Both the position numbers and the translations under genes were made by a program. This document shows positions 43,543-53,324 of a DNA stretch of 64,000 nucleotides, in pieces (the first letter of the stretch is position 1; every line of letters starts with the position of its first letter). The DNA is from Burkholderia sp. S171 (lineage in GTDB: Bacteria > Pseudomonadota > Gammaproteobacteria > Burkholderiales > Burkholderiaceae). The notes under the pieces were generated by a model. The model had not been told where the DNA came from. It was given only the letters and a program-made list of their open reading frames with translations, and searched no databases. The DNA is taken from contig NZ_LMUF01000027.1 in the NCBI RefSeq assembly GCF_009766085.1, positions 1 through 64,000 of the forward strand, in the 5' to 3' direction.

Positions 43543-44598
43543 ATGGCTGACTCTCCCTCCCGCGAGCCCATGCAGTCGGTGCTGGCGCCGACCGTTGTAG
43601 TGCGACGCAAGAAAAAGTCCGGGCACGGCGGTCATCATGGCGGCGCATGGAAGATCGCGTACGCGGATTTCGTGACGGCCATGATGGCGTTCTTCCTGCT
43701 CATGTGGCTGCTCGGGTCGACCTCGAAGTACGACAAGCAGGGTATTGAAGACTATTTCAACACGCCGCTGGCGGCGGTGTTCGGCGGCAAGGACGGCAGC
43801 GGTGCCGCGCGCTCGAGCGTGATCGAAGGCGGCGGACGCGATCTCTCCAGCTCGCGTCCGGGAGAGGCAACCAAGAGCCAGACCCAGCCATTGCCGAAGA
43901 CGGCTGTACGCGCGGCCGCTGATGCCGCAGCCAGGGACGACGCACAGCGTTTGCAGCAACTCAAGCAGAAGCTCAGCGCGTTGATCGAACGCACGCCCGC
44001 ATTGGCCGCGTACAAGGATCAGATTCGTATCGACATCACAAGCGAAGGATTGCGCATCGAGATTGTCGATTCACTCAAGCGACCGATGTTCCCCTCAGGC
44101 AGTGCGAAGCTTGAAACGTATGTGGTGACTATCCTCTCGCAGATCGGCGCGTCGCTGAACGACGTGGATAACCGCGTATCGATCGCCGGACACACGGACG
44201 CCGTGCCGTACTCAGGCGGTGAAACCGGTTATTCGAACTGGGAGCTGTCGAGCGAACGGGCGAACGCTGCACGCCGCGCGCTGATTGGCGGCGGCATGAA
44301 CGAAGGCAAGATCCTGCAAGTGCGCGGACTCGCCGATGTATTGCCGCTCAACAAGGCAGTCGCCGATGAACCCACCAACCGGCGCATCAGCATTTTGGTG
44401 TTGAACAAGGCCGCCGAACAAAGGTTCTTTGCGGACGGCGGGCGCACCGCCGTGGATGAGTCGCAGCCGGCCAGTTCCATGATTCCGGCGGCTGTCGGGT
44501 CGAAGCCTGCAAGCGCTGTGATGCCGGCGGTCGTGGGGGAGCAACTGGCGAAGCCACGCGCTGCGTCGGCAACCGCCGGGCCAGCCGCAAAAAGCTGA
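43543..44598 (+). CDS. motB: Flagellar motor stator protein MotB
   Basis: 351 residues. A basic N-terminus (VRRKKKSGHGGHHGG) precedes the single span, with the proton-binding Asp in KIAYADFVTAMMAFFLLMWLL. The periplasmic OmpA-like peptidoglycan-binding domain (about 170-290) has GHTDAVPYSGGETGYSNWELSSERANAARRAL. The C-terminal tail is a low-complexity Ala/Pro/Val stretch. It pairs with motA; the usual downstream chemotaxis genes do not follow. Confidence 0.95.
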   Translation: MADSPSREPMQSVLAPTVVVRRKKKSGHGGHHGGAWKIAYADFVTAMMAFFLLMWLLGSTSKYDKQGIEDYFNTPLAAVFGGKDGSGAARSSVIEGGGRDLSSSRPGEATKSQTQPLPKTAVRAAADAAARDDAQRLQQLKQKLSALIERTPALAAYKDQIRIDITSEGLRIEIVDSLKRPMFPSGSAKLETYVVTILSQIGASLNDVDNRVSIAGHTDAVPYSGGETGYSNWELSSERANAARRALIGGGMNEGKILQVRGLADVLPLNKAVADEPTNRRISILVLNKAAEQRFFADGGRTAVDESQPASSMIPAAVGSKPASAVMPAVVGEQLAKPRAASATAGPAAKS

Positions 44599-44925
44599 CG
44601 CACTGCAGTGAGCGGCGGCGATCCGCCAGCCGCTCGCCGCTCGCCGTCTCGACCCACATGCGCGCGTAGCGAAGATTGGCCGAGAGCAGCACGCCGCCTG
44701 ATTGCCCGCTCAGCGCTGCATGCGCGAGCGTCACCGCGCTCTTGTCATACACGCGCACTGCCTGTTCCTTGATCTCCAGCCGCTCGATCCGCCGTATCCC
44801 ATAGCGATGCGCGTTCAGGTCGTCGGCGAGCGGCGTATCCAGGCACATCCAGGCACATCCACATCCGATGCCAGCATGGCGTCCCGCAATCGCCCTTCCG
44901 GTTCCGCAATCGCGCGCTTTCTCAT
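44595..44925 (-). pseudogene. Decayed NTF2/SnoaL-like gene with frameshift
   Basis: The minus-strand frame that reads DDLNAHRYGIRRIERLEIKEQAVRVYDKSAVTLAHAALSG ... NLRYARMWVETASG resembles the C-terminal half of NTF2-like (DUF4440) proteins. The matching N-terminal piece (AMRKRAIAEPEGRLRDAMLASDVD) is in another frame. Between them lies a tandem duplication of a 10-bp unit (44837-44856), and removing both copies joins the frames as DVDTPLADDL. The central strand region of the family also seems to be missing. Its end overlaps or abuts the motB stop. Confidence 0.45.
44837..44860. repeat. 10-bp tandem duplication at frameshift point
   Basis: ATCCAGGCAC occurs twice in a row, followed by a further ATCC. 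It sits exactly where the two parts of the NTF2-like gene change frame. Confidence 0.75.
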
Positions 44926-45161
44926 CGCTTCGCCATCAGATTCGGTTGTGTTGCTAGCCGAATAACGGCTCCACAGGCTTACCGGAAGAATTTTTCTGTA
45001 GCCGTCGCTTAAAAACAACTGTCATATACCTTACACACCCGTTCGATAAAGTCCGCCCGTCGCGCGCTACAGACCGTCAGAGTCCGATGCCGTGCATCAC
45101 TTGTCTGCATCAAATTGCTTACTCAACCCACGCTCATCAACCCACGCTCAGGGAGAACGTT

Positions 45162-46340
45162 TTGAACCGTAAAACACTGCTCGCCACTGCTGCAATGGCG
45201 GCATTCGCCGCATCGGCTACTTCCGCTCAAGCTCAAAGCAGCGTCACGCTTTACGGCCTTATCGATGCCGGTATCAGCTATGTGAACCACAGCGCCGTCG
45301 GCACGACCGGCAGCTCGAAGAACTTCAAGTATGACGACGGCGTGGCGCAAGGCAGCCGTTGGGGCCTGCGCGGTGCGGAAGACCTGGGCAGCGGCCTGAA
45401 GGCGATCTTCACCTTGGAGAGCGGCTTCAACAGCGGCAACGGCACGCTTGGCCAGGGCGGCGCGGAATTTGGACGCCAGGCGTACGTAGGGATTTCGAAG
45501 TCGGATATTGGCTCGGTGACCCTCGGCCGGCAATACACGTTCTCGACCGATTATCTCGGCGGTTCGTATTCCATCGGCGGCCAGACGGTTGCAGGCAACT
45601 ACGCGTACCACATCAACGACGTCGACCAGCTCACGTCGAGCCGTATCAACAACGCGATCAAATTCAGCAGCGCAAACTTCAGCGGCTTGACGTTTGGCGG
45701 CTTGTATGGCTTCTCGAACCAGGCTGGCGCATTCGAGGGTTCGCCCACGACGACGACCGCAGGCGTCACGACGCAAGGTTCATCGCGCGCTTACAGCTTT
45801 GGCGCGAACTACGCTAACGGCCCCTTCGCGATTGGCGCGGCTTACACCGACATCCACTACCCGGGTTCGTCGACGCCGGCGTTCAGCACGAACATCGCGA
45901 ACGTTGCAACGGGCGGTACGAAGGACCTGCGCACGTTCGGTGTTGGCGCCAGCTACAAGTTTGCTGCTGCAACCGTGTTCGGTCTCTGGACCAACACGCG
46001 CTTCGAAGCAATCACGGGTGCAACGTCGAAGTTCAACGCGTATGAAATTGGCGGCAAGTATGCGTTCACGCCAGCGCTTACCGGCGGCCTCGGCTACACG
46101 TACATGAAGCTCACCGATGCGGCGCAAGGCAAGTGGCAACAGGTTGATGCAAGCGTGGACTATGCGCTGAGCAAGCGTACCGATGTCTACGCGCTGGCTA
46201 TCTATCAAGACGCGTCGGGTTCGAATGCGGGTACACCGGTGCAGGCTGAAATTGGTTCAAGCACGAGCTACTTCGGAAACTCGGGCAAGGGTTCGACGAA
46301 TCAGATCGCTGCACGCGTGGGTATTCGCCACAAGTTCTAA
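45162..46340 (+). CDS. Gram-negative porin (OmpC-like)
   Basis: 392 residues from TTG 45162 (MNRKTLLATAAMAAFAAS), chosen because AGGGAGAACG lies just before it and no ATG in frame gives a sensible signal peptide. The signal is cleaved near AQA-QSS. The body matches the porin at 31835 closely: SSVTLYGLIDAGISYVN, GSRWGLRGAEDLGSGLKAIFTLESGF, GRQYTFSTDYLGG, DQLTSSRINNAIKFSSANFSG, terminal RVGIRHKF. It is a trimeric diffusion pore. No Mo-box was seen upstream, so the two copies are probably regulated differently. Confidence 0.92.
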   Translation: MNRKTLLATAAMAAFAASATSAQAQSSVTLYGLIDAGISYVNHSAVGTTGSSKNFKYDDGVAQGSRWGLRGAEDLGSGLKAIFTLESGFNSGNGTLGQGGAEFGRQAYVGISKSDIGSVTLGRQYTFSTDYLGGSYSIGGQTVAGNYAYHINDVDQLTSSRINNAIKFSSANFSGLTFGGLYGFSNQAGAFEGSPTTTTAGVTTQGSSRAYSFGANYANGPFAIGAAYTDIHYPGSSTPAFSTNIANVATGGTKDLRTFGVGASYKFAAATVFGLWTNTRFEAITGATSKFNAYEIGGKYAFTPALTGGLGYTYMKLTDAAQGKWQQVDASVDYALSKRTDVYALAIYQDASGSNAGTPVQAEIGSSTSYFGNSGKGSTNQIAARVGIRHKF

Positions 46341-46379
46341 AGCACGTTACACGTTCTAACGCAGGCTTCAGTTGTTGAA

Positions 46380-46428
46380 ACGGGCCGCTTGGATTGAGTT
46401 CAATCCGAGCGGCCCGTTTTTTATTCGA
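46380..46428. terminator. Strong rho-independent terminator
   Basis: CGGGCCGCTTGGATTGA and its near-complement TCAATCCGAGCGGCCCG form a 17-bp stem with a 2-base loop, followed by TTTTTT. It ends the porin transcript and faces the convergent decarboxylase gene. Confidence 0.92.
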
Positions 46429-46471
46429 CGCCCGAAGTACCTGGCGTCGCAAAACAATCAACAATCAACGA

Positions 46472-48127
46472 TCAGAGCACCTTGTTTTTATCCAGCGACT
46501 TGCCCGTTGCGGCGTTATAGCGCTCGACATACTCGACCATCAGCTTGCGCATCGCGCGGCCGATCGCCTTGTAGTCGCTCTCGTTGAGGTTGGCGAGCGA
46601 CACGCGGCCCGATGGGTGTTGCGTGCCGAAGCCGCGTCCCGGCAGCAGCACGACACGTGCTTCCTTCGCGAGCCGGAACAGCAGCTCGGAGGGCTCGGTG
46701 TTTTCGAAGAGCCATGCAACGAACTCCGGCCCATAGGCACGATTGCCCAGGAATTCGAGGTCGATGATGGTGTAGTAATCGACCTGGTTCACGTCGCTGT
46801 CATCAAACGATATCCCGATCTCCCTGTACAACGCCTCTTTGCGGCCGCGAATCAGGCGCTTGAGCGCGTTCTTGTAGGCCTCAGGGGTGTCCATGAGCGC
46901 GAAGAGCGAGAACAGCACCATCTGCACTTGCTGCGGCGTGGAGAGCCCCGCCGTGTGATTCAGCGCGACAGTGCGGCTGTCGGCCACCAGGCGATCGATG
47001 AACTTCAGGTTCTCCGGCTCGGTGGTGATCGACTCATATCGCTCATGCAACTCCTTGCGCTGTTCCTTCGGCAGCTTGCGGATCAGTTCATCGATCACGT
47101 TCTCGCGATGCATGGCAATTGTGCCGAGCCGCCAGCCCGTCGCACCGAAGTACTTCGAATACGAATACACGAGGATGGTGTTCTTTGGACACAGCGCGAA
47201 CAGCGAGACGAAGTCGTCGGCGAAGGTGCCGTACACGTCGTCAGTCAGGAGGATCAGGTCCGGCCGTTCTTTCACGATCTCCGCGATGTACTCCAGGCTC
47301 TCGGTATTCATCTTGACGGAAGGCGGATTGCTCGGATTCACGAGGAAGAATGCCTTCACCTTCGGATCGCGCAGCTTGTCGAGTTCCTTCTTCGAGTATT
47401 GCCAACCGAGTTCCACATCGGCGTCAAGGTTGACCACGTTCAACTGATAGTCGTTCAGCGTGGGGATTTCTATGTACGGCGTGAAGATGGGCGAGCCCAG
47501 CGCGATGGTGTCGCCTGGTTTGATCAGGTGATTCTCGCGCATCGTGTTGAAGATGTAGGTCATGGCCGCGGTGCCGCCTTCAGTGGCGAAGACATCGAAG
47601 TCACCAACGAACGGGTGTTTGCCGATCATTTCCTTCTTCAGGTACTGCGCAACAATCACCTCGGACAACTTCAACATGCGGTCCGGCACCGGATAGTTCG
47701 ACGCAAGAATCCCCTCGCACATTTCATAGAGGAATTCGCTGCCATTGAGACCGAGCTGATCGCGCACATATGACAACACGCCGCGCAGGAAGTCGATGCC
47801 GGGAACGCCCTTGTTGTCGCGTGCAAAAATTTCAAAGCGCTCTTCCAGTCCCTCGCGCTTCGGAAAGCCTCCCAGCCCTTCGGGCATGTGGGCGAACGAG
47901 CGCTCGGACTCGCGCATGGCGAAAAGGCCGAGTTGCCAAAAGCCGTGGCGCGGAATGGTGGCAAGGAAGTTCGGATTACCCCGGCCTGCATTAAGCATGG
48001 CCGCGTTGGCGGGACGCTCGACCGCACCGCCGCCGGCGGCCTTGATCAATTCGTCCTTGAGTTCGAACGGGCTGAGCGCCGCGATCTTGGACTGTTCCTG
48101 CGAACCCGCCTTTGTAGATTTTGCCAT
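46472..48127 (-). CDS. Aspartate 4-decarboxylase (bifunctional aminotransferase)
   Basis: 551 residues from ATG 48127, which has a perfect GGAGGTG site; a longer frame from 48241 is rejected. PLP fold-type I enzyme: NAGRGNPNFLATIPRHGFWQLGLFAM near the N-terminus, PSNPPSVKM, DDVYGTFADDF, and PLP Lys in YSYSKYFGATGWRLG. These match bacterial L-aspartate beta-decarboxylase/aspartate transaminase, which converts aspartate to alanine and CO2. Large size (about 530-550) fits. Some bacteria pair it with an aspartate:alanine antiporter for proton-motive gain; no AspT gene is adjacent. Confidence 0.9.
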   Translation of the reverse strand: MAKSTKAGSQEQSKIAALSPFELKDELIKAAGGGAVERPANAAMLNAGRGNPNFLATIPRHGFWQLGLFAMRESERSFAHMPEGLGGFPKREGLEERFEIFARDNKGVPGIDFLRGVLSYVRDQLGLNGSEFLYEMCEGILASNYPVPDRMLKLSEVIVAQYLKKEMIGKHPFVGDFDVFATEGGTAAMTYIFNTMRENHLIKPGDTIALGSPIFTPYIEIPTLNDYQLNVVNLDADVELGWQYSKKELDKLRDPKVKAFFLVNPSNPPSVKMNTESLEYIAEIVKERPDLILLTDDVYGTFADDFVSLFALCPKNTILVYSYSKYFGATGWRLGTIAMHRENVIDELIRKLPKEQRKELHERYESITTEPENLKFIDRLVADSRTVALNHTAGLSTPQQVQMVLFSLFALMDTPEAYKNALKRLIRGRKEALYREIGISFDDSDVNQVDYYTIIDLEFLGNRAYGPEFVAWLFENTEPSELLFRLAKEARVVLLPGRGFGTQHPSGRVSLANLNESDYKAIGRAMRKLMVEYVERYNAATGKSLDKNKVL

Positions 48128-48867
48128 CCAACACCTCCAGAAATGATCGACTGCTTGAAAGAGCGACGTTCTCGGGGAAACGTCAGTCCCTTTGGGAGAA
48201 AAGCGGCAATGAATTTTCAGGTTATGCGTCTTTGATTGCACCCCGATTGCAGCTTATTAACCGGGCACTACACCACTCCTTTTTAACCGATCTTCGCAAC
48301 CATGCCGCAAATCAAGACGCAGGGGTTTTTATGCATTATGACCACGATAATTTTGGGCAATGAAATAATCCCGACACCGTCCGCAGACTTGCGAGTTAAT
48401 AGTCTAGGGGAGAAAACTTCAAACGCAATCGCTTTATGTTTTCCCGTGGGGCTTGCGCACGCTGGCTTTTGCTGGCAATGGCCGCGGCGAATGTCATTAA
48501 ACAGCGCTTAAAGAATTCCATACCCGAGCGCGCCTGATATTCGACCCTACTACCGATCGAAATGATGGACAGATCCGCGCCGAAAGGTGATTACCCATTG
48601 AACACAAGCTCAACAGACTAATTAGCCGATTCGGTCCGGGTTGCTTAAACCCCTTGTGCGCTCCGAGTGAAAATATCAGGAATATCACAATACGCGCATT
48701 CGGGCACGCCCCGTGCGCCGAATGCCTTTGCCGGACGGCAGCAGTTTCGCAAGCCACTTAAACTGTCTGCTATCCGCGCGACCCAGTATCGTGCGACACG
48801 TTGATCTTTAGTCGGACACGTCCTCGCTGCCGCGCAGGCAATCTCAATCACAACGGCTTTAAAGCGC
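48128..48867. other. Long intergenic region, no gene supported
   Basis: About 740 bases between divergent aspartate decarboxylase and UvrA-like genes, AT-richer than the surroundings in 48230-48650. Short frames have no ribosome site or family likeness. No CTGT-N8-ACAG LexA-type site was found before the UvrA-like gene. Confidence 0.5.
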
Positions 48868-51543
48868 ATGCCAACTCGAAACAAAAAGCCTGAAGACATG
48901 TCACTCCCTCCTTCCCGGACCGGCTTCGTGCGGGTGCGGGGCGCCCGCGAGCACAACTTGCGCAACATCGACGTCGACATTCCGCGCGACGCGCTCGTCG
49001 TCTTTACCGGTGTCTCGGGATCGGGCAAATCGTCGCTGGCGTTCGGCACGCTCTATGCCGAAGCGCAGCGTCGTTATTTCGAATCGGTGGCGCCTTACGC
49101 GCGTCGCCTGATCGATCAGGTCGGTGTGCCGGAAGTGGATTCCATCGAGGGTTTGCCACCCGCTGTCGCTTTGCAGCAGCAACGCGGTACGCCCAATGCA
49201 CGCTCGTCGGTGGGCAGCGTGACCACGCTGTCCAGCCTCGTGCGCATGCTGTACTCGCGCACCGGCACCTATCCGGCAAAACAACCCATGCTCTTTGCCG
49301 AGGATTTCTCGCCGAACACAGTGCAAGGGGCATGTCCCACGTGCCACGGTCTGGGGCGTGTCTACGAGGTGACCGAACAATCAATGGTCCCCGACGACTC
49401 GCTGACTATCCGTGAGCGTGCCGTGGCTGCGTGGCCGCCGGCATGGCATGGTCAGAACCTGCGCGACATCCTGGTCACGCTGGGGTTTGATGTCGATAAG
49501 CCGTGGCGCGACTTGCCGAAAAAAGACCGCGACTGGATCCTGTTCACGGACGAGACGCCGACCGCGCCGGTATATGCCGGCATGACGCCGCAAGAGACGC
49601 GTGCGGCGCTCAAGCGTCACGCGGAACCGAGTTATCAAGGCACGTTTACAGGCGCGCGACGCTACGTGCTGCACACCTTCGCCAACACGCAAAGCGCGTT
49701 GATGAAGAAGCGCGTGTCGCGTTTCATGGTGGGCAGCGCGTGTCCATCGTGTCATGGCAAGCGATTGAAGCCCGAGGCGCTGTCCGTGACGTTCGCGGGA
49801 CTCGATATAGGCGAGTTATCGCAGATGCCGCTTGCCCGTGTCGCCGATGTATTGCGCCCCGTTGCTCGCGGTGAGGCACCCGAAGGCGCGACGATATCGG
49901 CGTCGGCGTCGGCTAGCGAAATATTGAGCAAAGACGAGATGCGGGCAGCCGTCGCGCGACGGGTTGCGTCCGGTGGATCGGAACACAAGGCCTCTCCCGA
50001 CATCAGACGGACTACGAATCAATCCAGGGAGAAGCAGGTTGCGGCCCAACGAATTGCAAGTGAGTTGCTTGAACGCCTGACCACCCTGATCGACCTCGGC
50101 CTGGGGTATCTGGCAATGGACCGGGGCACACCGACCTTGTCGTCGGGCGAGCTGCAGCGGCTACGGCTTGCGACGCAGCTTGCGTCACAGTTGTTCGGGG
50201 TGATCTACGTCCTCGATGAACCCTCTGCCGGCCTTCATCCCGCCGATGGCGAAGCGTTGTTCAGCGCGTTACAGCGACTGAAGGCTGCGGGCAATTCACT
50301 GTTCGTGGTCGAGCATGATCTGGAGATGATGCGCCGGGCGGACTGGCTGGTGGATGTCGGTCCGGCCGCGGGCACGGCGGGCGGACAAATTGTATATAGC
50401 GGACCACCGGCTGGCTTGGCAGACATCGAGGAATCGCAAACGCGGTTGCATTTGTTTGGCGATTACCGGCCCGCTCCGCGATCGAAGCGCACGCCCGTGG
50501 ACTGGTTGCGGCTCGGGAACGTGACGCGTAACAACTTGCATAACCTGGAGGCTGCTTTCCCGCTCGGCTGCTTCACCACCGTCACGGGCGTCTCGGGCTC
50601 GGGCAAATCCAGCCTCGTCAGCCAGGCGCTGCCGGAGATGGTCGCGGAACGGCTTGGCCGGCCGATCGCGGCAGAAACGGATGAAGAGCGCGATCCGTTA
50701 CTCGACGCAGAGGACATTCCGACCGGTGGCGAAATAACGGCCGGCATGGAGCGAATCCGGCGGCTGGTGCGGGTCGATCAGAAGCCAATAGGACGCACAC
50801 CGCGTTCGAACCTCGCGACCTACACCGGCCTCTTCGATCATGTGCGCAAGCGGTTCGCGGAAACGCCCACGGCTCGACGCCGCCGTTATGACGCGGGCCG
50901 GTTCTCGTTCAACGTCGCGAAGGGTCGATGCCCGACGTGCGAGGGCGAGGGATTCGTGAGTGTCGAATTGCTGTTCATGCCAAGCGTATATGCGCCCTGT
51001 TCAACGTGCGGAGGAACGCGCTACAACCCGGAGACACTGGAGGTCGAATGGAAGGGAAAGAATATTTCGGACGTGCTGCAGATGACCGTGGACACGGCAT
51101 GCGCCTTCTTTGCCGATGAACCGCAGATCATGCGCGCGTTGACCGTGCTCAAGGACATTGGACTGGGCTATTTGCGTCTGGGCCAACCGGCCACTGAACT
51201 GTCCGGCGGCGAAGCGCAGCGGATCAAGCTCGCGACTGAACTTCAGCGAGCGCAGCGAGGCGAGACCCTTTACATCCTGGATGAGCCCACAACCGGCTTG
51301 CATTCCACGGACAGCGACCGCTTGTTGATTCAATTGCAGGGGCTGGTCGATGCGGGTAACACCGTGATTGTGGTCGAGCACGACATGCGGGTGGCGGCCC
51401 AAAGCGACTGGGTCATCGACATGGGACCGGGTGCAGGAGAGGAAGGCGGCAGGATGGTGGTCAGCGGCACACCGGAAGACGTGGTAAAGCGAGGGAAAAC
51501 GAGCAGCGTTACGTCGAAGTATCTAAAGGCCTGCTTGTCCTGA
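48868..51543 (+). CDS. UvrA-like excinuclease ATPase (UvrA2 class)
   Basis: 891 residues, shorter than canonical UvrA (about 940-960). Two ABC modules: Walker [10 protein letters not shown] (48-56) with signature [11 protein letters not shown], and the second GVSGSGKSS with [13 protein letters not shown]. Zinc-finger CxxC pairs: CPTCHG, CPSCHG, CPTCEG, CSTCGG. The first module has a reduced UvrB-interaction region, as in UvrA2-type proteins linked to DNA-damage tolerance or drug resistance. It is a single gene with neither uvrB nor uvrC near. Start M1 or ATG 48898 is uncertain. Confidence 0.88.
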   Translation: MPTRNKKPEDMSLPPSRTGFVRVRGAREHNLRNIDVDIPRDALVVFTGVSGSGKSSLAFGTLYAEAQRRYFESVAPYARRLIDQVGVPEVDSIEGLPPAVALQQQRGTPNARSSVGSVTTLSSLVRMLYSRTGTYPAKQPMLFAEDFSPNTVQGACPTCHGLGRVYEVTEQSMVPDDSLTIRERAVAAWPPAWHGQNLRDILVTLGFDVDKPWRDLPKKDRDWILFTDETPTAPVYAGMTPQETRAALKRHAEPSYQGTFTGARRYVLHTFANTQSALMKKRVSRFMVGSACPSCHGKRLKPEALSVTFAGLDIGELSQMPLARVADVLRPVARGEAPEGATISASASASEILSKDEMRAAVARRVASGGSEHKASPDIRRTTNQSREKQVAAQRIASELLERLTTLIDLGLGYLAMDRGTPTLSSGELQRLRLATQLASQLFGVIYVLDEPSAGLHPADGEALFSALQRLKAAGNSLFVVEHDLEMMRRADWLVDVGPAAGTAGGQIVYSGPPAGLADIEESQTRLHLFGDYRPAPRSKRTPVDWLRLGNVTRNNLHNLEAAFPLGCFTTVTGVSGSGKSSLVSQALPEMVAERLGRPIAAETDEERDPLLDAEDIPTGGEITAGMERIRRLVRVDQKPIGRTPRSNLATYTGLFDHVRKRFAETPTARRRRYDAGRFSFNVAKGRCPTCEGEGFVSVELLFMPSVYAPCSTCGGTRYNPETLEVEWKGKNISDVLQMTVDTACAFFADEPQIMRALTVLKDIGLGYLRLGQPATELSGGEAQRIKLATELQRAQRGETLYILDEPTTGLHSTDSDRLLIQLQGLVDAGNTVIVVEHDMRVAAQSDWVIDMGPGAGEEGGRMVVSGTPEDVVKRGKTSSVTSKYLKACLS

Positions 51544-51564
51544 GATTGCAACTTGGGCGAGGCC

Positions 51565-51608
51565 CTGAAAACAAAACAGCCGGTGACTCCCTATGAAGTC
51601 ACCGGCTG
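51565..51608 (-). terminator. Rho-independent terminator of the OYE gene
   Basis: CAGCCGGTGACT ... AGTCACCGGCTG is a 12-bp stem. On the minus strand it is followed by TTTTGTTTT, so it ends the leftward old-yellow-enzyme transcript. Confidence 0.85.
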
Positions 51609-51638
51609 CCGCAAAGCAAAATACCGGAACCGAAACGC

Positions 51639-52700
51639 TTAGTCCATGGTCTCGAGTGTCGGATAGTCCGTGTACCCTTCGGTGCCACGCGCATAGAACG
51701 TCTCGGGGATAGGCGCATTCAACGCGGCATCGCTTTCGAACCGTTTCACGAGATCCGGGTTGGCAATAAACAACTGCCCCCACGCGACGGCATCAGCGTC
51801 ACCCCGGTCGAGCGCTGCCTGAGCGCTTTCCTTGGTGAATTTCTCGTTGGCGATATAAACGCCGCCAAAGGCTCGCTTCAACAGCGGACCGATCGAGTCA
51901 ACGCCCACGCGTTCACGTGCTGCGATGAACGCGATCTTGCGCTCGCCCAACTCACGTGCGACGTAACCGAAGGTCGCGGCGCGATCGCTGTCGCCCATGG
52001 TGTGCGAATCGGCGCGCGGTGCGAGATGCACGCCAACCCGGTCAGCGCCCCACACTTCAATACATGCGTCGACCACTTCGAGCATCAGGCGTGCGCGATT
52101 TTCAATCGGGCCACCGTAGATGTCCGTGCGTTTATTCGTGCTGTCCTGCAGGAATTGGTCGAGCAGATAACCGTTCGCGCCGTGCACTTCAACGCCGTCG
52201 AAACCAGCAAGCTTCGCGTTTTCGGCACCTTTGCGGAATGCTGCAACCACCCCTTGAATTTCGTCGAGTTCGAGTGCGCGCGGCGTCACGAATTCGCGCT
52301 GCGGCCGCACAAGGCTCACATGGCCTTGCGCCGCAATGGCGCTTGGTGCCACCGGCAGGTCGCCATTAAGGAAGATCGGGTCCGAGATCCGGCCTACATG
52401 CCACAGTTGCAGCAGAATCGTGCCGCCTGCGTCGTGGACTGCCTTCGTCACAAGCTTCCAGCCTTCGACCTGCTCGTCCGACCAGATTCCCGGCGTTTCA
52501 GCGTAACCCACGCCTTGGGGCGTAACCGAGGTCGCTTCGCTCAGGATCATGCCGGCTGCAGCGCGATCGGCGTAGTACCGCGCCATCAACGCGTTGGGCA
52601 CACGTTCAACGCCCGCGCGCTGACGCGTCAGCGGCGCCATGATGATGCGGTTACGAAGAGTAAAGGCACCCACTTTGAGCGAGTCGAAAAGGTTTGGCAT
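51639..52700 (-). CDS. Old-yellow-enzyme alkene reductase (NemA/XenB-like)
   Basis: 353-residue FMN TIM-barrel reductase. MPNLFDSLKVGAFTLRNRIIMAPLTRQRA at the N-terminus, the catalytic pair H-x-x-N in VEVHGANGYLLDQFLQDSTNKRTD, and RAR in IYGGPIENRARL are diagnostic. It uses NADPH to reduce activated alkenes, nitrate esters or N-ethylmaleimide-like electrophiles. It is downstream of an ArsR-type repressor on the same strand (71-bp gap), which probably controls it in response to electrophiles or metals. Confidence 0.92.
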   Translation of the reverse strand: MPNLFDSLKVGAFTLRNRIIMAPLTRQRAGVERVPNALMARYYADRAAAGMILSEATSVTPQGVGYAETPGIWSDEQVEGWKLVTKAVHDAGGTILLQLWHVGRISDPIFLNGDLPVAPSAIAAQGHVSLVRPQREFVTPRALELDEIQGVVAAFRKGAENAKLAGFDGVEVHGANGYLLDQFLQDSTNKRTDIYGGPIENRARLMLEVVDACIEVWGADRVGVHLAPRADSHTMGDSDRAATFGYVARELGERKIAFIAARERVGVDSIGPLLKRAFGGVYIANEKFTKESAQAALDRGDADAVAWGQLFIANPDLVKRFESDAALNAPIPETFYARGTEGYTDYPTLETMD

Positions 52701-52771
52701 TTTTAAAGTAATCCTAAATAGAGTGTAGTGAGATCCGGCAACAATCAGGACACGAGAACCGAGCTAACGAG

Positions 52772-53068
52772 TCAGAGGCCGTTACGAAGCTGATCGAGAA
52801 ACGCCTGGACGACCGCTTCGTCGCGCTTGAAAAATATCCACTGCCCGACCCGCTTTGAGGTCACCAGGCCCGCTTTGTGAAGCGTGGCCAGGTGAGCCGA
52901 CACCGTGGATTGGGACATATCGCAACGTGCGTCGATCTGGCCGGCGCACACGCCATTCACGAGCGGGAACTCCTGCTCGGGGAAGTAGGCTTCGGGCTCC
53001 TTCAGCCACGCGAGAATCTCGCGGCGGACCGGATTGGCCAAGGCCTTGTGAATGGCGTCGATATCCAT
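52772..53068 (-). CDS. ArsR-family winged-helix repressor
   Basis: 98 residues, MDIDAIHKALANPVRREILAWLKEPEAYF at the N-terminus, recognition helix MSQSTVSAHLATLHKAGLV and wing TSKRVGQWIFFKRD. Two Cys (VCAGQIDARCD) lie just before the recognition helix, where some ArsR proteins sense thiol-reactive compounds or metals. It precedes the alkene reductase gene on the same strand. A dyad 37-62 bp upstream of its start is a likely self-operator. Confidence 0.88.
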   Translation of the reverse strand: MDIDAIHKALANPVRREILAWLKEPEAYFPEQEFPLVNGVCAGQIDARCDMSQSTVSAHLATLHKAGLVTSKRVGQWIFFKRDEAVVQAFLDQLRNGL

Positions 53069-53104
53069 GAAAAACGGCTTTAAGTAGAATCGCGATGAAA
53101 CGAA

Positions 53105-53130
53105 GTATATTTCGTAAAAGTCCGATATAC
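53105..53130. promoter_or_regulatory. Inverted repeat upstream of arsR-like gene
   Basis: GTATAT-N14-ATATAC, with TCG/CCG extending the arms inward. It sits in an AT-rich patch 37 bp before the ArsR-type start, a natural operator position. Confidence 0.45.
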
Positions 53131-53324
53131 AAGCAATCCACTATAGCTGATAGGGGTAATCCCGGGGCTGGCTGCTTGGGCGTCTTCTCCGATGCCCAAT
53201 GTAACAACAGGTTTGTTGCAAAAACGGCATGAAGCGAACGTCTTTCGAGACTATCCAGAAATTTTACCTACGCGACTTGGCGCTCCTCTACAGTAATGGC
53301 CGTTGATTTCACCCGGAACAAGCT

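Noticed and set aside
46394..47773. Plus-strand frame of 459 codons opposite the aspartate decarboxylase gene
   Set aside because: Antisense shadow; the minus-strand frame has all PLP-enzyme motifs and a perfect ribosome site.
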